A DNA stretch of 64,000 bases from Micromonospora coriariae (GTDB taxonomy: Bacteria > Actinomycetota > Actinomycetes > Mycobacteriales > Micromonosporaceae): the NCBI RefSeq assembly GCF_900091455.1, contig NZ_LT607412.1, positions 6,634,001 to 6,698,000 of the forward strand, given 5' to 3'. The notes beneath the pieces were generated by a model. It was not told the DNA's origin. It made no database searches and was given only the letters and a program-made list of their open reading frames with translations. The position numbers and the translations under genes were made by a program. Of this stretch, positions 17,057 through 25,741 are shown piece by piece (the stretch's first letter is position 1; each line of letters starts with the position of its first letter).

Positions 17057-17776
17057 GTGGGCACGCGTTTCGAGGAGCTGGCCTGGCGGGAAACCCCGAT
17101 CGGCGCGATCAGCCTGCGCCGGCGCCGCGACCCGGCACTCCAGGTCGAGGTGTACGAGGTCAAGCTCGACGACGAGTACCTGATGTCCAGCCTCTTCCCG
17201 GTCGCGGAGATCGAGCTGGCCCGGCTGGGCCTGGCCGAGTTGGCCGGTGACACGCTCGACGTGGTGGTCGGCGGCCTCGGGCTGGGTTACACCGCCCGCG
17301 CCGCGCTGGACGACCCGCGGGTGCGGTCGCTGCTGGTGGTGGAGGCGATCGAGGACGTGATCGACTGGCACCGGCGCGGTCTGCTGCCGTTCGCGGCGGG
17401 GCTCGCGGAGGACCCGCGGACCCGGTTCGTCCAGGCCGACTTCTTCGCGGCCGTGGCCGGCGACACCGGGTTCGACGCGGAGGCGCCGGGGCGACGGTTC
17501 GATGCCGTACTGCTCGACGTCGACCATTCTCCGCGCAACGTCCTGCACCCGAGCCACGCCGCTTTCTACGCACCGGCCGGGCTGCGGCGCCTGGCCGCCC
17601 AGCTACGCCCGGAGGGCGTCTTCGCGCTCTGGTCGGACGACCCGCCGGACGCCGAGTTCACGACGGCGCTCACCGAGGTGTTCGCGACCGCGCGGGCGCA
17701 CGTCGTGCCGTTCGCCAACCCGCTGACCGGCGGCCAGTCCGCCAACACCGTCTACGTCGCCCGCACGGCGCTCTGA
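17057..17776 (+). CDS. Spermidine synthase-like / SAM-fold protein
   Basis: 239 aa from GTG 17057, with GAGAGGG upstream. The Rossmann methyltransferase-like core shows VVVGGLGLGYTARAAL near residue 70, VVEAIEDVIDWHRRGLLP and FDAVLLDVDHSPRNVLHP, as in polyamine synthase relatives. The upstream GTG/ATG codons in frame precede non-conserved sequence. In actinobacteria many such proteins are annotated as spermidine synthases without biochemical support; aminopropyl transfer is not assured. The gene is divergent from eccB, and its promoter must lie in the 127-bp gap. Confidence 0.75.
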   Translation: MGTRFEELAWRETPIGAISLRRRRDPALQVEVYEVKLDDEYLMSSLFPVAEIELARLGLAELAGDTLDVVVGGLGLGYTARAALDDPRVRSLLVVEAIEDVIDWHRRGLLPFAAGLAEDPRTRFVQADFFAAVAGDTGFDAEAPGRRFDAVLLDVDHSPRNVLHPSHAAFYAPAGLRRLAAQLRPEGVFALWSDDPPDAEFTTALTEVFATARAHVVPFANPLTGGQSANTVYVARTAL

Positions 17777-17867
17777 GCGGCCGCGACGCTCGGGCATGAT
17801 CTCGGCCGGACCGGGAAGGTGGCCGGGAGGTCGCCGCCGTGGGCGCGACCGGTTACCGGAGGTGGAC

Positions 17868-18044
17868 ATGCGCGCACTGCTCTGGGTTGTCGGCGTGGTC
17901 GCCGGCGTGCTGATCCTGCTCGGGCTGATCCTCGAGGCGGTCCGCTGGCTGATCATCATCGGGTTGATCGCGCTGGTGATCGTGATCATCCTGGGTGTGG
18001 TCAAGGGACGGCAGGCGATGCAGCACCAGACCAGGCGACGGTGA
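17868..18044 (+). CDS. Small two-helix membrane protein
   Basis: 58 aa. GGAGGTGG directly upstream of ATG 17868 is a strong ribosome site, which argues that this short gene is real. Two hydrophobic stretches (LLWVVGVVAGVLILLGLIL and WLIIIGLIALVIVIILGVV) are followed by a basic tail KGRQAMQHQTRRR. It resembles short actinobacterial hypothetical membrane proteins; no function can be named. It converges with the acyl-CoA dehydrogenase gene 12 bp away. Confidence 0.65.
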   Translation: MRALLWVVGVVAGVLILLGLILEAVRWLIIIGLIALVIVIILGVVKGRQAMQHQTRRR

Positions 18045-18056
18045 GGGCCCGCGTGG

Positions 18057-19859
18057 TCAGAACCAGTCCTTGCGCATGTCCAGCGTGGTCCGGTCCCGGC
18101 TGTCCAGCAGGTCGAACTGCGGCCCGGTGCGGGGCAGCTCGACAGTGAAGAAGTAGCGCGCGGCCTGGCGCTTGCCGGCGTGGAACGCGTCGCCGGCCCC
18201 CTCCGGCGGCAGGGCCAGCACCTGTTCCAGCCACATCCACGCGACCACGACGTGCCCGACCGCCTCCAGGTAGACGCTGGCGTTGGCCAGCGCGAGCACC
18301 GGGTCACCGTCGGCCCAGAGTCGGCGGGTGACCGCGACGACCCGGTCCACCGCGCCGCCCAGCCGGTCGGCCAGCTCGGCGGCCTCGCCTCCGGCCTTCC
18401 CGGCCCGGGCGACGGTCTCGCGGATCGTCGAGGTCAGCAGGGTCAGACCGGCGCCGTTGTGCATAGTCATCTTGCGCCCCAGCAGGTCCAGCGCCTGGAT
18501 GCCGTGGGTGCCCTCGTGGATCGGGTTGAGCCGGTTGTCCCGGTAGTGCTGCTCCACGTCGTGGTCGCGGGTGTAGCCGGCGCCGCCCAGCACCTGGATC
18601 GCCAGGTCGTTCGCGGTCAGGCACCACTGTGACGGCCAGCTCTTGGTGATCGGGGTGAGGACGTCCAACAGCAGGTGCGCCCGCTTGCGGTCAGCCTCGT
18701 CCGGGGCGGTCTTCTCCTCGTCGAGCAGCCGCGCGCAGTAGAGCACCAGGGCCAGCGCCCCCTCCACGTAGCTCTTCTGGGCCAGCAGCATCCGTCGTAC
18801 GTCGGGGTGGTCGATGATCGGCACCTGCGGCGTGCCCGGGTCCTTGGCGCCGACCGGCCGGCCCTGCGGCCGTTCGCGGGCGTACGCCAGGCTCTTGAGG
18901 TAGCCGGTGTAGCCGAGCGCGGTGGCGCTGGCGCCCACCCCGATCCGGGCCTCGTTCATCATGTGGAACATCTGGGCCAGCCCCTGGTGCGGCGGCCCGA
19001 CCAGGTGACCGACCGCGCCGGAACGGCCACCTGGTTCGTGCGCGCCGTCGCCGAAGCTGAGCAGTGTGTTGGTGGTGCCCCGGTAGCCCATCTTGTGGTT
19101 CAGCCCGACCAGCACCACGTCGTTGCGGTCGCCGAGCGAGCCGTCCGGCCCGACGAGCACCTTGGGCACGATGAACAGCGAGATGCCCTTGACCCCGGGC
19201 GGGCCGTCGGGGATCCGTGCCAGCACCAGGTGGACGATGTTCTCGGCCAGCTCGTGATCACCGCCGGAGATCCACATCTTGGTGCCGAAGAGCCGGTACG
19301 TGCCGTCCGGCTGCGGTTCGGCGCGGGTGGTGATGTCGGCCAGCGAGCTGCCGGCGTGCGGCTCGGACAGGCACATGGTGCCGAAGAACCGTCCCTGGAG
19401 CATGGGTCGTACGTAGGTGTCGACCTGCTCCGCGCTGCCGTGCGTCAACAGGAGGTTGGCGTTGCCCAGGGTGAGGAACGGGTAGGCCGAGGTGGCGACG
19501 TTGGCGGCCTGGAACCAGGCGAAGCAGGCCGCCGCGACGGCGTGCGGCAGTTGCAGGCCGCCGACGGAGGCGTCCAGCCCGGCGCTGAGCAGGCCGGTCT
19601 CGGCGAAGCTGTCCAGCGCCGCGCGGACCTGCGGGATCAGCCGTACCCGCTGCCCGTCGAATGTCGGTTCGGCGAGGTCGGCGGCCCGGTTGTGCGGTGC
19701 GAACTGCTCGGTCGCCACCCGCTCGGCGAGGTCCAGGGCGTCGTCGAAGGTCTCCCGCGAGTGCTCGGCGTAGCGGGGGCGCTCGACCAGCTCGGACACC
19801 CGCAGCCAGTCGTGCAGCAGGAAGTCGAGGTCGCGGCGGGAGAGCAGGGTGGACGGCAC
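18057..19859 (-). CDS. Acyl-CoA dehydrogenase, long (about 600 aa) class
   Basis: 600 aa. All core ACAD blocks are present: GTMCLSEPHAGSSLADI near residue 170, KMWISGGDHE near 205, KMGYRGTTNTLLSF, MFHMMNEARIGVGASATALGYTGYL near 300, and IQVLGGAGYTRDHDVEQHYRDNRLNPIHEGTHGIQALDLLGRK with the FAD/catalytic region near 455. The extra C-terminal helical domain gives the roughly 600-residue length of the FadE5-like group with broad acyl-CoA range. GTG 19859 is chosen because AGGAG lies six bases upstream; an ATG four codons earlier overlaps that ribosome site. Flavoprotein of fatty-acid beta-oxidation. Confidence 0.9.
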   Translation of the reverse strand: MPSTLLSRRDLDFLLHDWLRVSELVERPRYAEHSRETFDDALDLAERVATEQFAPHNRAADLAEPTFDGQRVRLIPQVRAALDSFAETGLLSAGLDASVGGLQLPHAVAAACFAWFQAANVATSAYPFLTLGNANLLLTHGSAEQVDTYVRPMLQGRFFGTMCLSEPHAGSSLADITTRAEPQPDGTYRLFGTKMWISGGDHELAENIVHLVLARIPDGPPGVKGISLFIVPKVLVGPDGSLGDRNDVVLVGLNHKMGYRGTTNTLLSFGDGAHEPGGRSGAVGHLVGPPHQGLAQMFHMMNEARIGVGASATALGYTGYLKSLAYARERPQGRPVGAKDPGTPQVPIIDHPDVRRMLLAQKSYVEGALALVLYCARLLDEEKTAPDEADRKRAHLLLDVLTPITKSWPSQWCLTANDLAIQVLGGAGYTRDHDVEQHYRDNRLNPIHEGTHGIQALDLLGRKMTMHNGAGLTLLTSTIRETVARAGKAGGEAAELADRLGGAVDRVVAVTRRLWADGDPVLALANASVYLEAVGHVVVAWMWLEQVLALPPEGAGDAFHAGKRQAARYFFTVELPRTGPQFDLLDSRDRTTLDMRKDWF

Positions 19860-19964
19860 GGCACTCCTCATCGGGCGCGGCGGTGACTCGGCGCGGGGCG
19901 CCAGCCCGGCGACGCCCCGGCCCATCCTGACGGATAGGCCGGGCGCGCACCACCGCCGGCGGCG

Positions 19965-20165
19965 TCAACGGCGCCCGGCCAGCTCCTGGATCCGGTCCTT
20001 GTCGCTGAGCACGACGGTGCCCGGGTCCGCGTCCGGCAGCTCGGCCGGCGAGGTCGAGCAGCCTTGCCCAGCTGACGCGGCTGTCGCCGGCGTGCACGGC
20101 GATTCGCCTCGGGGCGCCGCCGGCCGGCGGTGAGCAGGCGGGTGACCAGCAGGGTGCGGGTCACC
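19965..20165 (-). pseudogene. Possible frameshifted gene remnant
   Basis: In the 520-bp gap 19860-20379 no intact gene was found. On the minus strand, protein-like pieces appear in shifted frames: TRTLLVTRLLTAG, then RRIAVHAGDSRVSWARLLDLA, then ELPDADPGTVVLSDKDRIQELAGRR ending at a stop at 19965. Read across two frame changes they look like the C-terminal part of one protein. I do not recognise the family. It could equally be chance in GC-rich DNA. Confidence 0.3.
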
Positions 20166-20379
20166 GCGCCGCCACGACGGGGTTCCCCGCGCCCGGCGGG
20201 GGCAACTCGCGGTCGAGTGCCCGAAGTACGTGCAGGCACATGTCCCCCGGGCTCGCACGCCGAAACCACCCGGATCACCCGTGCCGCAGGGGATGGCAGA
20301 TCGTGGGAACACCGAGGTCCGCCGCCCCGACCGGCCGTGCCGGGCGAATCGTCGTACCGTCCGGTTAGGGTCGCGGACC

Positions 20380-20802
20380 GTGACCGAACCCGGAGACGTC
20401 CCACCCGAGGTCCTCGACCGGCTGCGGCCGATCTGCCTCGGGCTGCCGGAGACGTACGAGGAGCCGGCGTGGGTGGGCACCCGCTGGCGGATCCGTAAGC
20501 GGACCTTCGCCCACGTGCTCACCGTCGATTCCGACCACCAGGCCGCCCGTGCTCGGGCCACGGACGTCGACCACCCGACCTGCCTGCTGATCTTCCGCGC
20601 ACCGCCCGACGAGATCGCCGGGCTGGTGGCCAGCGGGCATCCCTTCTACAAGCCGGAGTGGGGCCCGACCGTGCTGGGCATGGTCGTGGACGACGACACC
20701 GACTGGGACGAGGTCGCCGAGCTGCTGACCGAGAGCTACTGCCTGCTCGCCCCGAAGCGACTCGTCGCCCTGGTGGACCGACCGGCCGCGCCGTCCGGCT
20801 GA
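20380..20802 (+). CDS. MmcQ/YjbR-family protein
   Basis: 140 aa from GTG 20380. The YjbR-like fold is recognisable from LRPICLGLPETYEEPAWVGTRWRIRKRTFAHV, the central phosphate-loop-like GHPFYKPEWGP, and LLTESYCLLAPKRLVALVD at the end. MmcQ/YjbR proteins carry a CyaY-like fold proposed to bind DNA; the role is not established. Upstream in-frame codons extend the frame but are Arg/Pro-rich and not family-like. Confidence 0.8.
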   Translation: MTEPGDVPPEVLDRLRPICLGLPETYEEPAWVGTRWRIRKRTFAHVLTVDSDHQAARARATDVDHPTCLLIFRAPPDEIAGLVASGHPFYKPEWGPTVLGMVVDDDTDWDEVAELLTESYCLLAPKRLVALVDRPAAPSG

Positions 20803-20911
20803 GCCTCCCGCCGGGTGGCCCGATCGGCGGTGCGGCCGGCGGTCGGCGGCTACCCACGGGCCGGCGGTCTCGGGCGGCGCGGCGCGTGGATCCGTCGATA
20901 TCCTGCCTCGC

Positions 20912-21292
20912 ATGCATCGAAGCCGCGTCTACGCCCTGCTGATCGACGCCCCCGAGCCGGAAGTCGACCGGGCAGCGGCGTTCTGGTCGGCGGCACTGGG
21001 TGTCAGCGCCCGGCCCGTTCCCGCCGAGCCGCATTTCACTGATCTGCACGAGGCGGTGCCCGGGCTGGTCACCGCGGTCCAGGCAGTCGATGACGCGCCC
21101 CGCTTCCACCTCGACATCGAGAGCGACGATGTGGCGGCCGAGACAGCGCGCCTGGTCGCCCTCGGTGCCACCGAGGTGTCGCGATGGCTGGAGTGTCGGA
21201 CCCTGCGCGCGCCCGGCGGGCATCTGGTCTGCGTCGTGCCGGTGGCGAGCCCGCCGGAGGTCTTCACCGCCCAGGCCCGGACCTGGCCGTGA
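20912..21292 (+). CDS. VOC-family (glyoxalase/bleomycin-resistance-like) protein
   Basis: 126 aa with one full vicinal-oxygen-chelate double half: AAAFWSAALGVSARPVP, then FHLDIESDDVAAETARLVALGATEV, then the C-terminal MRAPGGHLVCVVP-type block (here LRAPGGHLVCVVPV). Possible metal ligands are His in FHLDIE and acidic residues in the other strands. Catalytic or drug-binding function cannot be decided. It lies just upstream of a cytoplasmic alpha/beta hydrolase on the same strand. Confidence 0.8.
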   Translation: MHRSRVYALLIDAPEPEVDRAAAFWSAALGVSARPVPAEPHFTDLHEAVPGLVTAVQAVDDAPRFHLDIESDDVAAETARLVALGATEVSRWLECRTLRAPGGHLVCVVPVASPPEVFTAQARTWP

Positions 21293-21353
21293 CACGCGCC
21301 CGCTCCGGCCGGGTTCGGCGACGGTGTCGGAGGGCCCCGCTAGGGTGCGGTCC

Positions 21354-22049
21354 ATGGCGGAATTCGTACTGGTGGCGGGGGCGTGGCTCGGGTCGTGGGC
21401 GTGGGACGAGGTGCTGCCGCCGCTGCGCGCGGCCGGTCACGGCATCCACCCGCTGACCCTCTCCGGCCTCGCCGAGAAGCAGGGTGTGCCGGCCGGGCAG
21501 CAGACCCACGTGCAGGACATCGTCGGTGAGATCGAGCGGCGAGACCTGCGCGACGTGGTGCTGGTCGGGCACAGTTACTCGGGCATCCCGGTGGGTCAGG
21601 CCGCCGGGCGGATCGGCGACCGGCTGGCCAGGGTGGTCTTCCTCGACTCGGAGGTGCCGGTCGACGGCGGGTCGTTCGCGTCCGGCTGGTGGCAGGGCCC
21701 GGCGGCGCTGGAGTCGTTGCTCGCCGACAACGACGGCTACTGGCCACCGCTGAGCGGGGACGATCTCGACGGCCAGGGGCTCACCGACGAGCAGGTCGCA
21801 CGGCTGACCAAGGGGTTCACCCCGCACCCGGGCGCCACGCTGACCGAGCCGGCCGTGCTGACCCGCCCGCTCGGCGAGTTGCCGACCACGTACGTCAAGT
21901 GCCTGCTCGACGGGCCTGAGCCCAACGACACAGTGGCCGGGCTGCTGACCAGCGAGCACTGGCGACTGGTCACTATGGACACCGGCCACTGGCCGATGAT
22001 CTCCCAGCCCGCCGAGCTGGCCCAGGTGCTGCTGGCCGCGGCGGGCTGA
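21354..22049 (+). CDS. Alpha/beta hydrolase
   Basis: 231 aa, EstC/pheophorbidase-like small hydrolase. The N-terminus FVLVAGAWLGSWAWDEVLPPLRAAGH carries the oxyanion region. The nucleophile elbow is VLVGHSYSG near residue 76, Asp is in VFLDSEVPVDG or a later loop, and His is in DTGHWPMISQPAELA near residue 212. No signal peptide. Substrate not identifiable. It precedes a strong hairpin terminator. Confidence 0.85.
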   Translation: MAEFVLVAGAWLGSWAWDEVLPPLRAAGHGIHPLTLSGLAEKQGVPAGQQTHVQDIVGEIERRDLRDVVLVGHSYSGIPVGQAAGRIGDRLARVVFLDSEVPVDGGSFASGWWQGPAALESLLADNDGYWPPLSGDDLDGQGLTDEQVARLTKGFTPHPGATLTEPAVLTRPLGELPTTYVKCLLDGPEPNDTVAGLLTSEHWRLVTMDTGHWPMISQPAELAQVLLAAAG

Positions 22050-22101
22050 TCTGCCCCGGGCCGCCCAGGCGGTGGTGGCTCTCCACGTCGGCGCTCCCGG
22101 G

Positions 22102-22129
22102 CGGCGGTGCGGCGCCCGCCGCACCGCCG
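22102..22129. terminator. Perfect 12-bp hairpin between convergent genes
   Basis: CGGCGGTGCGGC (22102-22113), loop GCCC, then GCCGCACCGCCG (22118-22129). The stem is perfect and lies between the stops of the hydrolase (+) and the MFS gene (-), so it can terminate both directions. There is no U-tract, as is usual in high-GC actinomycetes. Confidence 0.75.
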
Positions 22130-22146
22130 ATCGTCTGCCGGGGCGG

Positions 22147-23403
22147 TCAGGTCGCCGTGTCGTCGAGGCTGGCGATGCGGGGCACCGGCGACGCGACCAA
22201 CCACAGCACGGCGAGCGCGCCGCCCAGGCCCGCGACGATGAGCGTCGGCCGCAGGCCGATGGTCGTGCCCAGTGCGCCGCCGACCAGCGCGCCGAGCGGC
22301 CGGATCCCGTAGTTGACAGCGCCGTACGCGCCGGCCCGCCGGCCCCGCGCGTCGTCGGGCGTGACCGCGGTGATGAGGGCGTTCAGGTTGACGTCCATGA
22401 GCATCACCCCGACGCTGGAGACCAGCTCGATGGCCGCCAGCATGGCCACCTTCGCCCAGGTCGGTCCGCTCAGCAGCGCGGTCAGCGCCAGCGGCGCGGG
22501 AAAGAGCACCGCGCCGATCATCGCGGTACGGCCCAACCCGATGGCGCGCGAGACCCGGGGCGCCAGCGCCGCGCCCGCGAGCCCACCGATCGCGCCGGCG
22601 CCGAACGCGACGCCGATGGCGCCGGCGGACAGATCGAGCTCGCGGCTCGCGTACAGCACCAGTAACGCGGTGGCGATGAAGGTGAAGAAGTTGACGGTGC
22701 TGGTGCAGCCGAGCGCGGCGCGCAGCACCGGGTGGCGTAGCACCAGCACGAGACCTTCACGGACGAGGCCGAGGGTGGAGGACCGCCGTGGCGGCGGGGG
22801 CGCCTCGGTCACCGGAATGCGGCTGATCAGCAGCGCGGACCCGAGGAACGACACCGCGTCGACGATGACGGCGACCGGCGCGCTCAGCGCCTGGACAAGT
22901 CCCCCGCCGACGGCCGGGCCGGCCATGAAGGACACGGCGCGGCTCATGCTCAGTTTGCTTGTCGCGTCGACGTAGGCCGACGGCGGCACCAGGGCGACGA
23001 AGAACGTCTGGCGGGCCATGGCGAACAGCACCGCCCCGGCGCCGGTCAGCAGCGCCACCAGATAGAGCTGGGTGAGGGTGACCGCGTCGAAGAGGTAGGC
23101 CACCGGCAGGCTGAGCAGCACCGCCGCGCGGACCAGGTCGGCGATGATCAGGAGCCGGCGCTTGCGGGTGCGCTGGTCGACCCACGCGCCGACGAACAGG
23201 CCCAGCAGGTTGGGCAGCCAGATCAACGCGGTGAGGACACTGACCTGCGCGGGCGTCGCGGCGAGCAGGGAGACGGCGATCAGCGGCAGTGCCAGCTCGC
23301 TGATCCGGTCGCCGAACTGGGAGACCGTCTCGCCGATCCAGAAGGTGCGGAACCGCCGGTCCCGGTGCAGGGCCGGCGCTGGCGCGATGTCGACGGTGGT
23401 CAC
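22147..23403 (-). CDS. MFS transporter (EntS-like, MFS_3)
   Basis: 418 aa, about 12 membrane helices. It opens with DRRFRTFWIGETVSQFGDRISELALPLIAV, typical of the MFS_3/EntS exporter group, with the loop-2 motif GAWVDQRTRKRRLLIIADL and a second-half signature RRAGAYGAVNYGIRPLGALVGGALG. The GTG start overlaps the TGA of the ArsR regulator (GTGA), so regulator and exporter are coupled. An efflux role for a drug or metabolite is likely; the substrate is unknown. Confidence 0.85.
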   Translation of the reverse strand: MTTVDIAPAPALHRDRRFRTFWIGETVSQFGDRISELALPLIAVSLLAATPAQVSVLTALIWLPNLLGLFVGAWVDQRTRKRRLLIIADLVRAAVLLSLPVAYLFDAVTLTQLYLVALLTGAGAVLFAMARQTFFVALVPPSAYVDATSKLSMSRAVSFMAGPAVGGGLVQALSAPVAVIVDAVSFLGSALLISRIPVTEAPPPPRRSSTLGLVREGLVLVLRHPVLRAALGCTSTVNFFTFIATALLVLYASRELDLSAGAIGVAFGAGAIGGLAGAALAPRVSRAIGLGRTAMIGAVLFPAPLALTALLSGPTWAKVAMLAAIELVSSVGVMLMDVNLNALITAVTPDDARGRRAGAYGAVNYGIRPLGALVGGALGTTIGLRPTLIVAGLGGALAVLWLVASPVPRIASLDDTAT

Positions 23404-23996
23404 GACGTGGCCGGGTCGTCGCCGGGCTCGGGCAGCAGGTAACGCAGCATCCGGACGAGGTGCGCGCCGGCCGGTGGCGTCTGCTCGTCCTTGCGTCGCA
23501 CGTACGGGGCGAGCAGTTGCTCGATCGCGTCCTCCAGCTCCCGCAGCTCGTCGGCGGTGGCCACGAACCGGGTGTCGGCCACCCCGGCCAGCCCGCGCCA
23601 CTCGGCGTCCAACCGGGGTTCGTCGTGCAGCAGCCACTGCTGCGGTGCGTCGGCGGTACGGGCGAACATCTCGCCGCGCAGTTGACGGGCGGCCGCCTGA
23701 CCCTCCGCGTCGTCGGGCAGCGTGAAGCGGAAGCCGCGGGCGGCCGCCTGCCACCAGCGTTCCCGCTTGCTGGTGGCGCCGTCCCAGTCGGTGACCAGGC
23801 CGAACGTCGCGAGATGCCGCAGGTGCCAGCTGACCACCGAGGGTGTGGCGCCCACGTGCGGCGAGAGCCCGGTGGCGGTGGCGGGGCCGTGCCGCTGGAG
23901 GCGGTCGAGGATGGCCAGCCGGACCGGGTGGGCCAGCGCCCGTAGCGCCTGCGGCTCGGTGATCTCAAAGTCCCCGTAGGGGTTCGTGAGAGACAT
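23400..23996 (-). CDS. ArsR-type winged-helix regulator
   Basis: 198 aa. The N-terminal winged helix ALRALAHPVRLAILDRLQRHGPATATGLSPHVGATPSVVSWHLRHLATFGLV is ArsR-like; no metal-binding cysteines are present. The C-terminal 110 residues form a helical domain seen in actinobacterial regulators upstream of MFS exporters. An inverted repeat overlapping its own start codon suggests autorepression. It is cotranscribed and translationally coupled with the MFS gene. Confidence 0.85.
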   Translation of the reverse strand: MSLTNPYGDFEITEPQALRALAHPVRLAILDRLQRHGPATATGLSPHVGATPSVVSWHLRHLATFGLVTDWDGATSKRERWWQAAARGFRFTLPDDAEGQAAARQLRGEMFARTADAPQQWLLHDEPRLDAEWRGLAGVADTRFVATADELRELEDAIEQLLAPYVRRKDEQTPPAGAHLVRMLRYLLPEPGDDPATS

Positions 23997-24016
23997 GTTT
24001 CGAAAGTAGTCTCTCA
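23987..24016. promoter_or_regulatory. Inverted repeat over the arsR-like start codon (candidate operator)
   Basis: TGAGAGAC (23987-23994) and GTCTCTCA (24009-24016) form a perfect 8-bp dyad with a 14-bp centre that includes the ATG (23994-23996). The spacing between half-site centres is about two helical turns, which suits a dimeric winged-helix repressor. Binding would block transcription of the arsR-MFS operon. Confidence 0.6.
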
Positions 24017-24056
24017 GGTTCCTCCGGGCAACCCCGTCCCCACCGGATCGCCGCGG

Positions 24057-25625
24057 TCAGCTCACCCCGAGCCGGGCCAGGGGCTCGACCAACTCGCGCT
24101 CCTCGTAGCTGAGATGGGACAGCAGGGCGTCGGTGAGCAGGTCCACCGCGGCGCGCAGCTCGGCCAACCCGTCAGGCGCCCCGACGTACGCGACCAGGGC
24201 CCGGTCGACGCCCTCCAGGACGTCGTGGATGACGTGGTGTTCCTGCTCCAGCCGGTCGATGACCGGGCGGAGCCGGGGGTCCGCCTGCCGCAGCCGCGGA
24301 AAGAGCGCCTGGTCCTCGATGGTGTGGTGGGTGGTGACGATCCGGCAGTAGGACTCGCAGTAGGCGCCGAGCGTCCACCTGTTCTGCCGCATGGTCATCG
24401 TGTTGATCTGCGACCGGGCCGCGCCAGCGTCGATCTCACCGGCCGCGACCTGCTCGATCAGGTCGTGGATCTGCGCCAGCTCGCCGCGCAGGCCGTCGTG
24501 CACCTGCACCAGGTGCTGGCCGGTGGCCTGCTCGTGTGCGGTGTAGGTGCGGGTCGGGTCGGGCGCCGGCCCGCTCGGCCGGGCCGACTCGTCCCAGACC
24601 CGCTGGTCGCTGAGCCGCCGGCCGTCGTCTGGGGTCGGCACCACGGCGAACGCGCCGCCGGTCACGCGCGGCCGCGCCGGGGGCTCGACGACGGCCGCCG
24701 GCTCGGTGACCGGAGTACGCGTCGGCGCGGTGCCCCGGTCGCGCTCGGCGGCGACCAGCTCGCGGACGGCGGGCGCCACCTCACCGGCGAACCGGCGCAG
24801 GTCGTCGGGGTCGTCGCTGCCGAGGATGAAGGCGCTGATGCCGTCGCCCAGCGCGAGATCGGCCAGTTCCCGCACCCACTGCTCGGCGGGGCCGTGCAGC
24901 GGGCCGTGCCCGGCGGACGCGAACTGGCCGGAGATGTTGAGCAGACGGCGGACGTCCCCGGGCGAGCGGCCGGCCTGCCGCGCGGCGACGTCGATGATCT
25001 CGTTGCCCTTGGCCAGGTCACCGGGCTGGAGGTAGCCCAGCGAGGGCAGCCATCCGTCGGCCCGACGGCCGGTGAGCTGGAGCATGCGCGGCTTGTACGC
25101 GCCCAGCCAGATCGGCACCGCGTGGGCGGGGGCCGGGCCCCGCTTGGCGCCGACGACCCGGTGGAACTCGCCGTCGACCCGCACTCCTCCCCGCGCGTCG
25201 GCGTCCCAGAGCTGGCGGATGACGTCGATGGCCTCCTCGAGGGCCCGCACTCCCTGTCCCGGGGTCAGCCGTCGGCCGCCCATCGCCTCGATGGCCTCCC
25301 AGAACGCCCCCGCGCCGAGCCCGAGCTCGACCCGACCGCCACTGAGCAGGTCCAGGCTGGCGACGCTGCGGGCGAGCACGGCCGGCGGGCGTAGCGGCAG
25401 GTTGGTGACGTTCGCCGACAGGTGCACCCGGCTGGTCCGCGCGGCGACGTAGCTCAGCAGCGTCCAGGTGTCGAGGAACCTCGGCTGGTACGGGTGGTCC
25501 TGGAAGGTGACCAGGTCCAGCCCTACCTGCTCGGCCAGGACGGCGAGGCCGACGGTGTGGTCCGGATCATCGCTGGCCGGAGTGGTGAACGATCCGAAGA
25601 CCAGGTCGTGGCCGTAGTCGCCCAT
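24057..25625 (-). CDS. LLM-class flavin oxidoreductase fused to a hemerythrin domain
   Basis: 522 aa. Residues 1-290 are a luciferase-like (LLM, probably F420 or FMN) TIM barrel: FGSFTTPASDDPDHTVGLAVLAEQVGLDLVTFQDHPY, GRVELGLGAGAFWEAIEAMGG, and PIWLGAYKPRMLQLTGRRADGWLPSLGY. A roughly 70-residue Pro-rich linker follows. Residues 365-520 form a hemerythrin four-helix bundle with His/Glu ligands in VQVHDGLRGELAQIHD, TTHHTIEDQALFPRL, LEQEHHVIHDVLE and HLSYEERELVEPL. The diiron domain could sense or bind oxygen or NO for the flavin enzyme. The fused architecture is seen directly; the function is inference. It is divergent from a marR gene. Confidence 0.85.
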   Translation of the reverse strand: MGDYGHDLVFGSFTTPASDDPDHTVGLAVLAEQVGLDLVTFQDHPYQPRFLDTWTLLSYVAARTSRVHLSANVTNLPLRPPAVLARSVASLDLLSGGRVELGLGAGAFWEAIEAMGGRRLTPGQGVRALEEAIDVIRQLWDADARGGVRVDGEFHRVVGAKRGPAPAHAVPIWLGAYKPRMLQLTGRRADGWLPSLGYLQPGDLAKGNEIIDVAARQAGRSPGDVRRLLNISGQFASAGHGPLHGPAEQWVRELADLALGDGISAFILGSDDPDDLRRFAGEVAPAVRELVAAERDRGTAPTRTPVTEPAAVVEPPARPRVTGGAFAVVPTPDDGRRLSDQRVWDESARPSGPAPDPTRTYTAHEQATGQHLVQVHDGLRGELAQIHDLIEQVAAGEIDAGAARSQINTMTMRQNRWTLGAYCESYCRIVTTHHTIEDQALFPRLRQADPRLRPVIDRLEQEHHVIHDVLEGVDRALVAYVGAPDGLAELRAAVDLLTDALLSHLSYEERELVEPLARLGVS

Positions 25626-25741
25626 CTGCGGAGCCTCCCGTGTCGTGCGACGCCTCGGTACGACGCGTCATGACCTCAACCTTATGTCATACAGAACATC
25701 TGCTGCCAACAAGGTCTGCGACGCTGCGCTACTGTCGACGC

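Noticed and set aside
25683-25691. TATGTCATA as MarR operator
   Set aside because: Only 4-bp arms; too weak to list as a separate site, though its location is suitable.
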